Source of the DNA: Candidatus Thorarchaeota archaeon
GTDB taxonomy: Archaea > Asgardarchaeota > Thorarchaeia > Thorarchaeales > Thorarchaeaceae
DNA length: 64,000 bases
Assembly (NCBI GenBank): GCA_008080745.1
Contig: SHMX01000003.1
Coordinates: 30,971-94,970 of the forward strand
Reading direction: 5' to 3'
In this document: in pieces, positions 20,401 to 30,126 of the stretch
Numbering within the stretch: position 1 is the first letter of the stretch
Layout: every line of letters starts with the position of its first letter
Translations under genes and position numbers: made by a program
The notes under the pieces: model-generated
What the model saw: only the letters and a program-made list of their open reading frames with translations
Database searches by the model: none
Told to the model about the DNA's origin: nothing

Positions 20401-20460
20401 AGCACTTAAGACAAAAAGCACAATCACTATCACTATGGGTATTATTTTCTTTGCCCTCAT
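17431..20460 (-). CDS. Secreted membrane-anchored protein with two DUF2341 domains, Ig-like repeats, Thr-rich stalk and C-terminal TM
   Basis: Signal peptide; two copies of WxxxWQxRK...SDFxDIRFTDDDGxTLLxYWxEE...YLYYGN; repeated Ig-like ITWxxxxxxPxSYxxYxN units; TTTSTTTNDTTTTTTN. Confidence 0.8.
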   Translation of the reverse strand: MRAKKIIPIVIVIVLFVLSAFYTPQIEISEDFDSVSRYMQKDSSLSAESNWLYDWQCRKSVTIKGSMGAGNNYQVRFTIHFGSGSDICWDIYLDSQCNSDFSDIRFTDDDGVTLLNYWMEEMTIGNNAIVWVEIADNLDVDQTIYLYYGNTAAESISNGTATFIAFDDFEADLSKWEVNETEAGDTWELAAAPGGRSGMVGHLQEDPTGTGSQVIGTYFEEHTNIAVHFKFYWEIRAYQFISSIVDRHTWDPAFSVSAFTEIQYDFAYRDTAGVLHDFQDGISALPDTWYDLEYKASSAGKTNLTLDGTTYPGENRREDPISGFSCFRVYGWGKNGLGDEFMLDDFYVRKYIYNEPAVSSSGEVESPWLTSWQYRKAHNISGAVGSGTNYQIAFDLQYGSGTDSGSTVYLDELCKSDFADIRFTDDDGITLLDYWIEESTSGDYATVWVEMNDTLDVDQSIYLYYGNPTAESISDGEATFLFFDDFNADLDLNKWNMTSGDISTSNGYLELISTDGTRGSIDGKVNISYNTAYTVRGYANGLSTQNTHLVELRTGYPENVSKIDSYGSNSANYFYFETGVSGSFDGEYAYFPSSITDQHSYTLFRKNDTATWYQDNSQVHSTSTLVPDIDLQPCLTEGSISGEIWYIDHLYIRNWNPNGEPLHNEWGELESTNFDMNPPVLVSFENDTIEAGTIGNVISWTFLEDNPSNYELFINDNLETSGSWDGSELVFSVDGLQLGSYEYQIVVYDSFSRFTSHSIEVHVLDTTGPEVTSISSMSIELGSSGNELTWQASDLYPDSYSIYINGTISELISWSGNDITLPMDDLSLGVYNYTLIFRDTSGNTGNSSTIVTIVDTINPEISQPSDIEFIVGTLGESITWTVTEANPASYVVYLDDTVLVSSEFGEPDNQDQIGIAISLNGLDIGVYNYTIVVVDEGGNAISDTVMVYVIADTTSTTTNDTTTTTTNPGNPFDTISIIITIGSFVVIIIVIAQICRARGNTGSSGYYYG

Positions 20461-20523
20461 AATTATTCCAACCTATATAGTAAACATGAAACTTTCTAAA
20501 TAAATAAATCGGTTGTTGGTTCT

Positions 20524-20673
20524 GTGCTTCTTACTGTTGGATTAGTAATTTTAGGGCCCTATATTACTATAAATTGGAAAAGAAAAGTTGACAATTATGT
20601 GTATGACATATTCGATTCCGATTTTATATCAGTTCTAGAAAGACACGAGGAATTACAGGATGATGAACTATAA
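20524..20673 (+). pseudogene. Possible C-terminal fragment of a membrane protein (short ORF)
   Basis: GTG-initiated 49 aa reading VLLTVGLVILGPYITINWKRKVDNYVYDIFDSDFISVLERHEELQDDEL*; one TM plus charged tail. Confidence 0.3.
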
Positions 20674-20874
20674 TAAGAAATTATCAAAGGATAAGAAATC
20701 TACAGGAATCATAGTTTTACCACTATATTATGAATTTACGTAAGTTATCCATAATAGGAATGACGAATAGAGTGAAGCTTAAATATCGCCTGACCGGAGC
20801 GAATCTTGAAGGATAGATTACATTTCTGAAGAGATCTATCATTCGACTCATTCAAATCTACGAGTAGGACCCCA

Positions 20875-21537
20875 ATGAAGCAGATAATTGCCCCTTCCAT
20901 TTTGTCAGCAGATTTTACTAATCTCGAACAAGACATCAAGGCAGCAGAACGCGGTGGAGCTGACTATTTCCACATTGATGTGATGGATGGTCACTTCGTT
21001 CCCAACATTTCCTATGGACCAATCATGGTAAAGACCATGAAGAAAATAACGGATGTTCCACTAGATGCGCACCTGATGATAGAAAACCCCGACAAATATA
21101 TCCCAGATTTTGTCAAAGCAGGAGCTGACCTGATTATTCCGCATGTGGAAGCTCCTCATGACATCTACAGATCTGTTCAGTTAATTAATAATCTAGGAGT
21201 GAAAGCGGGAATTGCTCTGAATCCAGGTACGCCAATTTGCTGTATCGAGCCATTAATTGAACAAATTGATGCAGTTTTGGTCATGAGTGTATGCCCAGGG
21301 TTTGGTGGCCAGTCATTTCAGTTGGAAAGTCTAAGAAAAGTAAGAAAAATTAGGGAACTCCTAGATGATCTCAAACCTAGTGTTCACGTTGCAATCGATG
21401 GCGGAATTAAAAGACAGAATGTCGAAGAAGTTCAAAAAGCGGGTGCAAATTTCTTTGTGATGGGTTCGGCAGTCTTTGGTCAAGAGGACATAGAAAATAC
21501 TGTTAGAGAATTGAAGGGAGTAGTAGAAAATAGATGA
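20875..21537 (+). CDS. rpe: Ribulose-phosphate 3-epimerase
   Basis: APSILSADFTNLEQDI, DYFHIDVMDGHFVPNISYGP, HVAIDGGI, MGSAVF. Confidence 0.95.
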   Translation: MKQIIAPSILSADFTNLEQDIKAAERGGADYFHIDVMDGHFVPNISYGPIMVKTMKKITDVPLDAHLMIENPDKYIPDFVKAGADLIIPHVEAPHDIYRSVQLINNLGVKAGIALNPGTPICCIEPLIEQIDAVLVMSVCPGFGGQSFQLESLRKVRKIRELLDDLKPSVHVAIDGGIKRQNVEEVQKAGANFFVMGSAVFGQEDIENTVRELKGVVENR

Positions 21538-22376
21538 ACATTGAAGAGTTGAGGAAGCAATCCATCCATAATAGAATAGATATCATTGAGATGATTGCTG
21601 AGGCTGGTTCAGGTCACCCTGGAGGGTCGTTGTCTTGTATCGATATTCTCACAGTCCTCTACTTTGATAAAATGAATATTGATCCCGCTAATCCAGAGTG
21701 GAGTGATCGTGATAGATTTGTACTTTCAAAAGGACATGCCGCTCCTGCACTCTACGCTTGCCTAGCAGAGAAAGGATATTTTTCCAAACGCACATTACTC
21801 ACACTTAGAAAGCTAAAATCAATTCTTCAAGGACATCCAGACTGTGTACGCACTCCTGGAGTAGACACCTCATCTGGTTCTCTCGGACAGGGACTTTCAA
21901 TCGCGAATGGCATGGCTCTTGCGGCAAAGATTGATGGGAAAGACTACCTTGTATATGCGGTACTCGGTGATGGTGAGATACAAGAAGGACAAATTTGGGA
22001 GGCAGCAATGACTGCAGCTCATCATTGTCTTGGGAATCTTATTGCGTTTGTTGATTGGAATGGATTACAGATAGATGGTCGATGTGATGAGCTAAAATCT
22101 ATTTGTCCAATTGAAGACAAATTTTCAGCTTTCGGTTGGCATGTAATATCAATTGATGGGCACGACTTTGAACAGATTATCCGAGCTATTGAAGAAGCTC
22201 AAGGTGTTACTGATAAACCGACTATGATTGTGGCAAAGACAACCAAGGGAAAAGGTGTAAGTTTCATGGAAGATAATATTGGTTTTCATGGAAAAGCCCC
22301 TAATGAAGAAGAAACCAAGCAAGCATTACAGGAACTCCAAGAATCACTAGAGCAAGAAGGGGGTACAGATGAGTGA
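21534..22376 (+). CDS. Transketolase, N-terminal (TPP-binding) subunit
   Basis: EAGSGHPGGSLSCIDILTVLYF, DRFVLSKGHAAPALYA, GSLGQGLSIANGMALAAK, GDGEIQEGQIWEA. Confidence 0.93.
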   Translation: MNIEELRKQSIHNRIDIIEMIAEAGSGHPGGSLSCIDILTVLYFDKMNIDPANPEWSDRDRFVLSKGHAAPALYACLAEKGYFSKRTLLTLRKLKSILQGHPDCVRTPGVDTSSGSLGQGLSIANGMALAAKIDGKDYLVYAVLGDGEIQEGQIWEAAMTAAHHCLGNLIAFVDWNGLQIDGRCDELKSICPIEDKFSAFGWHVISIDGHDFEQIIRAIEEAQGVTDKPTMIVAKTTKGKGVSFMEDNIGFHGKAPNEEETKQALQELQESLEQEGGTDE

Positions 22377-23335
22377 ATAAGGGAGACCTCTATGAAACTC
22401 GTGGTGCATATGGAGATGCCTTGGTAGAGCTGGGAGAAGAGATAGGCAAACAGATTGTTGTGCTTGACGCAGACCTTTCTGGCTCCACCAGAACAAGCAA
22501 GTTTGCTGCAAAATTCCCAGAACAATTCATCAATATGGGAATTGCAGAGCAAGATATGATGGGGACAGCAGCAGGTTTAGCTCTATCCAGCAAGACTGTA
22601 TTCGCTAGCACCTTTGCAATATTTGCAGCAGGACGACCATATGAACAGATTCGTAATTCAATAGCGTATTCGAAGCTAGACGTAAAAATCGTCGCTTCAC
22701 ATGGGGGAATCTCTGTAGGTCCCGATGGATCATCACATCAAGCCATTGAGGACATCTCACTAATGAGAGCAGTACCAAATATGCGAGTAGTGGTGCCGTG
22801 TGATGCTCGTGAAACTATTAGTGTGATAAAGACAGCAGCAAAAACCCCCGGTCCGTTCTATATCAGAGTAATGAGACCCAAAACCAAAATTATCACTGAG
22901 GAGGATTATGAGTTTAAGTTAGGAAAATCTTCAACAATGCGAGCAGGTTCAGATATCACAATGGTCGCTTGTGGTCTTATGGTAGAGATGGCCTTGGATG
23001 CTGCTGAATTTCTAAGCAGAGAAGGAATCGAATGTGAAGTCATAAACTGTTCAACTATCAAACCAATTGATGAGGATACAATTACAAGAAGCACACTAAA
23101 CACGGGAGCTTGTATCACCTTAGAAGAAAACACAATCATTGGAGGATTGGGTTCTGCAGTAGCAGAAACTCTAGGTGAAAGAAATCCTGTTCCAATGCTC
23201 CGAATAGGCATTCAAGACAAATTTGGTCAATCCGGAACACCTAAGGAGCTTATGGATACATATGGATTGAATAGAGCTCATATTGTGTATGCAGTACGAG
23301 AAACCCTAGCAAGAAAAGTTGAAAACGGGAGATAA
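22373..23335 (+). CDS. Transketolase, C-terminal (pyrimidine-binding) subunit
   Basis: [63 protein letters not shown] start overlapping the previous stop. Confidence 0.93.
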   Translation: MNKGDLYETRGAYGDALVELGEEIGKQIVVLDADLSGSTRTSKFAAKFPEQFINMGIAEQDMMGTAAGLALSSKTVFASTFAIFAAGRPYEQIRNSIAYSKLDVKIVASHGGISVGPDGSSHQAIEDISLMRAVPNMRVVVPCDARETISVIKTAAKTPGPFYIRVMRPKTKIITEEDYEFKLGKSSTMRAGSDITMVACGLMVEMALDAAEFLSREGIECEVINCSTIKPIDEDTITRSTLNTGACITLEENTIIGGLGSAVAETLGERNPVPMLRIGIQDKFGQSGTPKELMDTYGLNRAHIVYAVRETLARKVENGR

Positions 23336-23342
23336 AAGAAAC

Positions 23343-23990
23343 ATGAAATTCTTTATAGACACAGCAAATGTTGATGCAATCAGAAAGGCACATGAACGAG
23401 GAATGGTGGATGGAGTTACGACTAATCCTTCACTCGTTGCAAAAGAAGGAAAAGACTTTAGAAAGATAGTCGATGAAATCGCTTCTTTCGTCAAAGGACC
23501 AATTAGTCTTGAAGTGGTAAGTGAAGATGCAGAAGGAATGTTCAAAGAAGCAAAAGAACTGAATGGATGGATAGACAATGCTGCAATTAAGGTTCCCATG
23601 ACATGGGAAGGACTTAAGGCTACTAGAATGTGCGCTGACGAGGGAATCGCAACAAATGTTACTCTTTGTTTTAGTGCAAATCAAGCCTTACTAGCAGCAA
23701 AGGCCGGAGCTACGTTTGTATCACCATTCATTGGTAGATTAGATGACATAGGTCATACAGGAATGGATCTCATTGCTGAGACCGTTCAGATCTTTTCAAA
23801 TTATGGCATGACTACCGAGGTAATCGTAGCAAGTGTAAGACATCCCATTCACGTCAAAGAAGCAGCAATCCTAGGTGCGGATATTGCAACAATTCCACCT
23901 TCAGTGCTTGAGAAAATGGTTAATCATCCTCTAACTGATATTGGAATTGAGAGATTTCTTGCAGACTGGGAGAAAGTAAAGAATAAGTAA
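23343..23990 (+). CDS. tal: Transaldolase of the small (TalC / fructose-6-phosphate aldolase-like) type
   Basis: [62 protein letters not shown]. Confidence 0.93.
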   Translation: MKFFIDTANVDAIRKAHERGMVDGVTTNPSLVAKEGKDFRKIVDEIASFVKGPISLEVVSEDAEGMFKEAKELNGWIDNAAIKVPMTWEGLKATRMCADEGIATNVTLCFSANQALLAAKAGATFVSPFIGRLDDIGHTGMDLIAETVQIFSNYGMTTEVIVASVRHPIHVKEAAILGADIATIPPSVLEKMVNHPLTDIGIERFLADWEKVKNK

Positions 23991-24066
23991 TGATAAGATA
24001 CTTCACACTGAAATGGGAAGACAGATATGCTCGTTGCATCTTGTCTTTCCTATCAGGGTGTGGATT

Positions 24067-25620
24067 ATGCAAATCGAGGCAGACCTTGTTGCTTTCAATG
24101 GTAATATCATTACAATGGATCCCGAGCTTCCAAAGGCATCTTGTCTTGCCATAAAAAGTTGGAAGTTCCTTACTGTAGGAGAAGAAGAACACATTGAGGA
24201 TTTAATCACCACAGCAAAAAGAGTCATAGATTTGGGTGGTAAGACAGTTCTTCCGGGTTTCATTGATGCTCATACTCATATCACCAGTGCAGGAATTCGA
24301 GCAAACCATATTCATCTTCATGCCATGAATTCTATTGAAGAAATAAAGAATGCCCTGAAAGAGGCTTTACCCAGATACGAACAAGGCTCTTGGGTATTAG
24401 GTCACGGTTGGGATGAAAGTAAGTGGGCTGAAAAGAGGTATATTGTTGCAAAAGACCTTGATGATGTCAGTACGGACCATCTCATTCTTCTAGATCGAGT
24501 AGATGGACATCTAACCTCTGTCAACTTAGCTGCATTTCAAAAGCTCAAAATTCCCGAAGATCATGAAGGAATTATCAGAGATGAAAAAGGAAACCCTACA
24601 GGGGTCCTGAAGGACATTGAAGATCTACATAAGGCCATAAAACTTACAGATAAGGAGATATTTGATGGGATTCTTGCTGCTGGGAAGATAACTAGTCGTA
24701 ATGGTATCACTACTGCAGTGGATAATGCAAGAGCTGGAATGCTTCGACACCTCAGAACTGCAGAATTTAGTAATCATCTTCACGCGAGACTTGTTATCAA
24801 TCCTCCTGTAAATATGATGGATTCAATGATTAAACTAGGAGTCACCTCATGTTGGGGAAGTCCTATGCTAAGAATTGGAGGGGTTAAGATATTTGTCGAT
24901 GGGTCAATAGGAGCTAGAACTGCATACCTCTCCAAGCCTTATGATGACGATTCAGAAAACAGAGGAATACTTCTCTATGATAAGAAAAAACTGAAGAAAA
25001 TTATCGAAAAGGCAGTGCAAAATGATATCCAAACTGTAACTCATGCAATTGGTGATGAAGCAATTGAGATTGTAATTTCTGCCTTTGAAGAGATAGAGGA
25101 AAAAGAAGCAATCCGGCGACAAAGACATAGAATTGAACACGCAGAGATGATTAGTGAATATCAGATTCGGCGTGCGGTGGGACAAGGTCTCATACTCTCT
25201 ATGCAACCTAATTTTGTGGGTGAATGGCAACAGGAGGATGGCATGTATGTGCAAAGAGTTGGTAAAGAACGTACTCGTGGAATGAATATGTTTCGAGTCG
25301 CATTAGATAATGGAGCCAGAGTTTGTTTTGGTTCAGATGGTATGCCTTACGGTCCACTCTATGGTATCTGGTCTGCAGTGACTCATCATAACGACAGGGT
25401 GCGTTTAGATGTAGATGAAGCAATTCGATGTTATACCATGGAAGGAGCATATTCAGTATTTATGGAAAAAACTATCGGCAGCATTTCTGTTGGAAAACGA
25501 GCAGACTTTGTAGTTCTCTCCGAAAACCTGACTAAAGCAGCCCCTGAAAGAATCAGAGATATAGCCATTGAATCGACCTTCGTAGGCGGTATAGAGGAAT
25601 ATTCAGCGCATCGTGTGTGA
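24067..25620 (+). CDS. Amidohydrolase, YtcJ-like
   Basis: VLPGFIDAHTHITSAG, GHGWDESKW, KIFVDGSIGARTAYL, RIEHAEMIS, GSDGMPYGPLYGIWSAV; internal ATG (MQIEADLVAFNGNIITMD) preferred. Confidence 0.88.
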   Translation: MQIEADLVAFNGNIITMDPELPKASCLAIKSWKFLTVGEEEHIEDLITTAKRVIDLGGKTVLPGFIDAHTHITSAGIRANHIHLHAMNSIEEIKNALKEALPRYEQGSWVLGHGWDESKWAEKRYIVAKDLDDVSTDHLILLDRVDGHLTSVNLAAFQKLKIPEDHEGIIRDEKGNPTGVLKDIEDLHKAIKLTDKEIFDGILAAGKITSRNGITTAVDNARAGMLRHLRTAEFSNHLHARLVINPPVNMMDSMIKLGVTSCWGSPMLRIGGVKIFVDGSIGARTAYLSKPYDDDSENRGILLYDKKKLKKIIEKAVQNDIQTVTHAIGDEAIEIVISAFEEIEEKEAIRRQRHRIEHAEMISEYQIRRAVGQGLILSMQPNFVGEWQQEDGMYVQRVGKERTRGMNMFRVALDNGARVCFGSDGMPYGPLYGIWSAVTHHNDRVRLDVDEAIRCYTMEGAYSVFMEKTIGSISVGKRADFVVLSENLTKAAPERIRDIAIESTFVGGIEEYSAHRV

Positions 25621-25629
25621 GGAGTTTAC

Positions 25630-27426
25630 ATGTCAAGAATTAGAGTATTGGACGATGCCCTCGTGACATTAATTGCTGCAGGAGAAGTAATTGAAAATCC
25701 AGCTTCGGTTGTCAAAGAACTGATAGAGAACTCTCTTGACGCTGGTGCAACCCACATCGATGTAAATATTCGTGGTGGGGGTATCGATAGTATCGTGGTT
25801 TCGGATAATGGTTCAGGAATATTGAAAGAGGACGTGCCTATCTGTGTTCTAAGACATTCAACTAGTAAAATATCCAAACGAGCTGATCTTGATGCGATAA
25901 TGACTTACGGATTTCGCGGTGAAGCTCTAGCAACAATGACTGCAGTTGCGGATGTAAAAATTACTACTCGTCATAGAAGCGAAGAGATTGGTTCCCAACT
26001 TGTAGCACGGATTGGAGCAGATGTTTCTGTGACCCCGTCTAATCGATCGACAGGTACACGTGTAGAGGTTACAGACTTGTTCTCACGGGTTCCTGCACGG
26101 AGAAAACATCTTGGTTCGGAAAGAGTCGAAGGTCAACGGGTTCATGAAGTTATGATAAAACATGCAATTGTGAGAAATGACGTTGGATTTCGATTAATAC
26201 GAGATGGAGAAGTCATTCTTGACTGTCCCGAGGGTCAGAGCGCAAGAGAAAGAGTTGCACTGTTATGGGGTAGTGATGTAGCAAAGAATCTGGTTGAGGT
26301 TAGATATAGGGAAGACCAGATTCAGATAACGGGATTTATCGTTCGGCCTCCCGTTTCTAGAGGAAATCGTGGAAGAGAATATTTCTCAGTCCTAAAGCGT
26401 CCCATAGAAGATCAGAGACTTAGTAAGGCAGTTGAGAGCGCATATTCAACTCTGCTTATGTCAGGCCGATTTCCTATCTGTTCATTGGATATATCTCCAC
26501 CCATATCTCATGTAGACGCTAACGTGCATCCTGCAAAAAGAGAGGTTCGTATCCAAAACATAGACGAGCTTGTTAGCACAGTCCGCCGAGCTGTGAAACT
26601 TGCACTCGAGTTGGAAACACCACCTGAAGTGACCGATACTCTTGACGCGTTTGTGGATGAAGAAACAGTACCCTATCGATATGATAGACAACCTTTCGAA
26701 ACCACTGAGAGATATGAAGATACGTTGATAGAACAACAAAGTTTTGGACAAATAGATTCAACAGCTGATATTCTTCATCTGGAAGAAATTGGAGGCGTCT
26801 TTAGAGTAATTGGTCAAATTATGGAGGTTTACTTACTCCTAGAATTTGATGAAGCACTAGTAGTTATAGATCAACATGCAGCTCATGAACGTGTGCTTTA
26901 CGAAATTTTGAGAAAGCAAGTAAACGAGGGAAAAACTGCAGTGCAAGAACTGCTAGAACCAATTGTACTACATTTGGATACTAGTGATGTTGAGAGAATA
27001 TTGGAGCTTGCTGATGTTTTGGAAGACATTGGATACTCTGTAAGCAGTTTTGGAGGAAACGAGATTCTTGTATCAAGTCTTCCTGAAATTCTTGGAAAAC
27101 GTGCGAATGAGGATGAGCTGATTTCATTGGTTGACAGGATACTAGATATTGGAGAAGATGTAACAGAGAAATTTATGGATGATTTACTTCGAGTAACAGC
27201 ATGTCACTCGGCAATACGAGCAGGACAGACTTTGAGTAATAGCGAGATTCGAAAACTCCTCCTAGAGCTGTCAAAGACACCAAATCGGTATAATTGTGCT
27301 CACGGAAGACCAACAATCCTGCGAATTGATAGAGAGGAATTAGACAGAAGATTTGGAAGAACTGGAGTAGCCTATTTCAAGCGGTACAAAGCCAGACATG
27401 GCATCAAAGATGATTTGGATTTATAA
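25630..27426 (+). CDS. mutL: DNA mismatch repair protein MutL, endonuclease-motif type
   Basis: IAAGEVIENPASVVKELIENSLDAGA; GFRGEAL; C-terminal DQHAAHERVLYE, ACHSAIRAGQTL, CAHGRPTIL. Confidence 0.95.
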   Translation: MSRIRVLDDALVTLIAAGEVIENPASVVKELIENSLDAGATHIDVNIRGGGIDSIVVSDNGSGILKEDVPICVLRHSTSKISKRADLDAIMTYGFRGEALATMTAVADVKITTRHRSEEIGSQLVARIGADVSVTPSNRSTGTRVEVTDLFSRVPARRKHLGSERVEGQRVHEVMIKHAIVRNDVGFRLIRDGEVILDCPEGQSARERVALLWGSDVAKNLVEVRYREDQIQITGFIVRPPVSRGNRGREYFSVLKRPIEDQRLSKAVESAYSTLLMSGRFPICSLDISPPISHVDANVHPAKREVRIQNIDELVSTVRRAVKLALELETPPEVTDTLDAFVDEETVPYRYDRQPFETTERYEDTLIEQQSFGQIDSTADILHLEEIGGVFRVIGQIMEVYLLLEFDEALVVIDQHAAHERVLYEILRKQVNEGKTAVQELLEPIVLHLDTSDVERILELADVLEDIGYSVSSFGGNEILVSSLPEILGKRANEDELISLVDRILDIGEDVTEKFMDDLLRVTACHSAIRAGQTLSNSEIRKLLLELSKTPNRYNCAHGRPTILRIDREELDRRFGRTGVAYFKRYKARHGIKDDLDL

Positions 27427-27431
27427 AAAAG

Positions 27432-27461
27432 TATGAAGTAGAGAAAATCTCTACATTCATA
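27432..27461. terminator. Symmetric hairpin between convergent mutL and the flavoprotein gene
   Basis: TATGAA-GTAGAGA-aaa-TCTCTAC-a-TTCATA inverted repeat between two convergent stops. Confidence 0.5.
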
Positions 27462-27471
27462 TCATCGAAGA

Positions 27472-28341
27472 TTAGTCCTTCTCGCCACTTCGTTTGTCCC
27501 GTACCTTGTCCATAAATTCTGCAGTGATAACGGTGACACCCTCTTTTTTAGCCTCCTCAACAACACCAGCAAAAACACGTTTCAAAAATATTCGCGGCAC
27601 ACTAACAAGTTTAGCAGCAGCCTCCTCTGTCCACTGGACACTTGGATCAAATCTCTTTGCGGCGAACATAATCGAATTAACATTAGTATCGTGACGGTCT
27701 GTTATCTGGACTTTATAGGGTTTATTAGCCTCGGTAAACCAGAAATATATGTTATCTCGAAAACCATAATCAATTGGAAGTTTGGGAAATTTCTTTGCTT
27801 CCATACCATGAATGATTGCTTCTCGGTAATCCTTCTGTAGATATATCTCATCTACTCGCAGAAGGAAGTGATTGCACTCGGGAGTTACTTCTAATGGAAA
27901 ACTATCATCCCACGTGCACTCCATAATTTGAACAGACTCCTTCACAACTTCAGGATATTCGATACCACTTTTCTTTTCTTTACGCATCGAAGGAATTAGA
28001 CTGAAAATACTATGCTTCATTTTCTCCTCTGTTGACTCACCTGGCCAACCAAGTTCAACACAACACTCCATGTACTTTTTATCATCTGGAATGAAATTCA
28101 AAGCACATACACCGGTTCTCCGGATGTTCTCAGCTGTATTGCTTGTTGATCTGGAAATAAACATCATCGCGTGTTCTCCAGGTTCACCTGCAATAATATG
28201 TGGAAAGACAAGAGAATAAGGACCAAGATTGGTCATTCCTGATTCTGAAACAGTGCTTACCAATACAACAGGCATTGGAAAGAAAGAGCTAGTCTGATAG
28301 AAATTATCAAGTATGCGTATTGATTCAAAGTCTGCGGTCAT
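27472..28341 (-). CDS. Flavin reductase-like (FMN-binding split-barrel) protein
   Basis: PMPVVLVSTVSESGMTNLGPYSLVFPHI...FISRSTSNTAENIRRTGVCALNFI. Confidence 0.7.
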   Translation of the reverse strand: MTADFESIRILDNFYQTSSFFPMPVVLVSTVSESGMTNLGPYSLVFPHIIAGEPGEHAMMFISRSTSNTAENIRRTGVCALNFIPDDKKYMECCVELGWPGESTEEKMKHSIFSLIPSMRKEKKSGIEYPEVVKESVQIMECTWDDSFPLEVTPECNHFLLRVDEIYLQKDYREAIIHGMEAKKFPKLPIDYGFRDNIYFWFTEANKPYKVQITDRHDTNVNSIMFAAKRFDPSVQWTEEAAAKLVSVPRIFLKRVFAGVVEEAKKEGVTVITAEFMDKVRDKRSGEKD

Positions 28342-28500
28342 AGTCCTTTATCGATACATACTGTCTTTTTTACCCTCTTGAAGATTAGAATGTTTTCTAA
28401 TAATTTAATAATAATTGTGTGAATATTCTATCGAAGAATAGTAAGAGTGGAGTATTGCGTTGTCTGATGTTTTCTTAAGGACAATCAAGAGGGAGGAGTC

Positions 28501-29430
28501 ATGAATGCTGAATCCCCTAGAAAAAATAAGTTGGCTTTCAATACCATAGTATTTCCAAATACTTCATCTGAAAATGATGCAGTTCTGTTGGCTAAGAGTA
28601 TCAGAAAGAATGGAGGTAATCTCTCTGAGTTTCAAATTAGAATGTTTCAGCCAGCTATCAGTAAAGAGGTATCCCTCGATGCCAAAAGGCATCTAAAAGA
28701 GCTTGATGTGGATATCATTCAATTCAAAATTAAGAATGAGAAGTTGACATTCCCATTCATGTCAGAGGCAATCGCAATGGCTGAAGCTGAAAAGTTGGGA
28801 CTTAATGACTCAGAACAGATTGTGTGGTTAGCGAGGAATTCAGTAATCATCAGGGAACCGGTAGAACTTCTACTAAGAGAAAAAGAACAGTTACGATATA
28901 GACCCGTTCATCATATACTCATAGGATCACGGTATAACGAAGACAAAGATGCTTTTTGGAATTTAGTATATCAATCTTGTCGGATAGATGATGACCAGAT
29001 ATTTCCCATGAGGACTCACATCGATAATATAGAGATACGACCATATTTCAATGCGGGATGTCTGGTTACAAGGCCGGAATCGGGTATATTCCAAAAATAC
29101 TTGAACAATTTTCAGCGAGAATATTTGCGAGATGATTTCAAAAGATTCTACCAGAAGAATGAACTATACATGATATTTATTCACCAAGCAATTCTCTCTG
29201 GAACGATAATATCAACCGTTCAGAAAGATATGATGGTAGAGTTACCTAGCTCATACAATTACCCAGTTCATTTACACAATGATGACAGGACGGAAAACCG
29301 TCCCAGAGTTCTTGACGATATTGTAACATTCCGACATGAAGGATTTCATCAAGAAAGTGATTGGATGGATAAGATGCCAGCTTCAAGAGGATTAAAGAAA
29401 TGGTTGAGTGATAGTCTAGTTCATAGATAA
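28501..29430 (+). CDS. Hypothetical protein, weakly glycosyltransferase-GT-A-like
   Basis: 309 aa; NTIVFPNTSSENDAVLLAKSIRKNGG..., IEIRPYFNAGCLVTRPESGIFQKYL. Confidence 0.4.
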   Translation: MNAESPRKNKLAFNTIVFPNTSSENDAVLLAKSIRKNGGNLSEFQIRMFQPAISKEVSLDAKRHLKELDVDIIQFKIKNEKLTFPFMSEAIAMAEAEKLGLNDSEQIVWLARNSVIIREPVELLLREKEQLRYRPVHHILIGSRYNEDKDAFWNLVYQSCRIDDDQIFPMRTHIDNIEIRPYFNAGCLVTRPESGIFQKYLNNFQREYLRDDFKRFYQKNELYMIFIHQAILSGTIISTVQKDMMVELPSSYNYPVHLHNDDRTENRPRVLDDIVTFRHEGFHQESDWMDKMPASRGLKKWLSDSLVHR

Positions 29431-29625
29431 ATCACATCAGATTCTCGCAAGGTGTAGATAAATTGTTACATTGGAATAGAGTCCGAAGTTTAGACCAGCT
29501 ACACCTACTCGATTATCCTTTAGTTTGGCATTAAGTATTCTTTCTGCGACAGAATGATCATCTATGATTAGGAGCTTATTTTCCGATACAAAATCATGGT
29601 TGGAATTCTAAAATCTGGAATATGT

Positions 29626-30003
29626 CTAAGAGGTTTCAGATTCCTCTTGCATCTTAGCCCGGACCATATCTATCAGTTCATCAACAGAAGACACGCTGTT
29701 CATCTTTTCAGCTGAAATGAAATAGGAAAGCTTTCCATTCTTCAGCAAAAAGGCAGAAGGAAAAGAAGGATTATCAAAGTTGTGTCTATTATTGAACTCG
29801 TCCTTATGCAAAATCTCCACAGAGATGTCCAAGGAGTCAAGGAAACTCTTCCATTCACTTATCATACCTGTATTGTTGTAGGTGACTGCACAGAGATTGC
29901 ACTGATAGGTATCCGGAGAAATTAACCTATGAAAGAAATCCTTGGTAGCATTCAGAATCCCACTATCAGCGTTATAAACGAAAATGATTTTCGAATTTGG
30001 CAT
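29626..30003 (-). CDS. Small conserved hypothetical protein
   Basis: MPNSKIIFVYNADSGILNATKDFFHRLISPDTYQCNLCAVTYNNTGMISEWKSF...; internal ATG at 30003 preferred. Confidence 0.5.
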   Translation of the reverse strand: MPNSKIIFVYNADSGILNATKDFFHRLISPDTYQCNLCAVTYNNTGMISEWKSFLDSLDISVEILHKDEFNNRHNFDNPSFPSAFLLKNGKLSYFISAEKMNSVSSVDELIDMVRAKMQEESETS

Positions 30004-30126
30004 GGTAAAAGATAGGGAGAAACCTATTTGAATAAATGCTTTGAAGATATTCCATATAGATAACCTCCATCTTGTAGAAAATGACATCATTAGTTGACAT
30101 AAAGTTCCAAAGGAAAATGAAATTCT

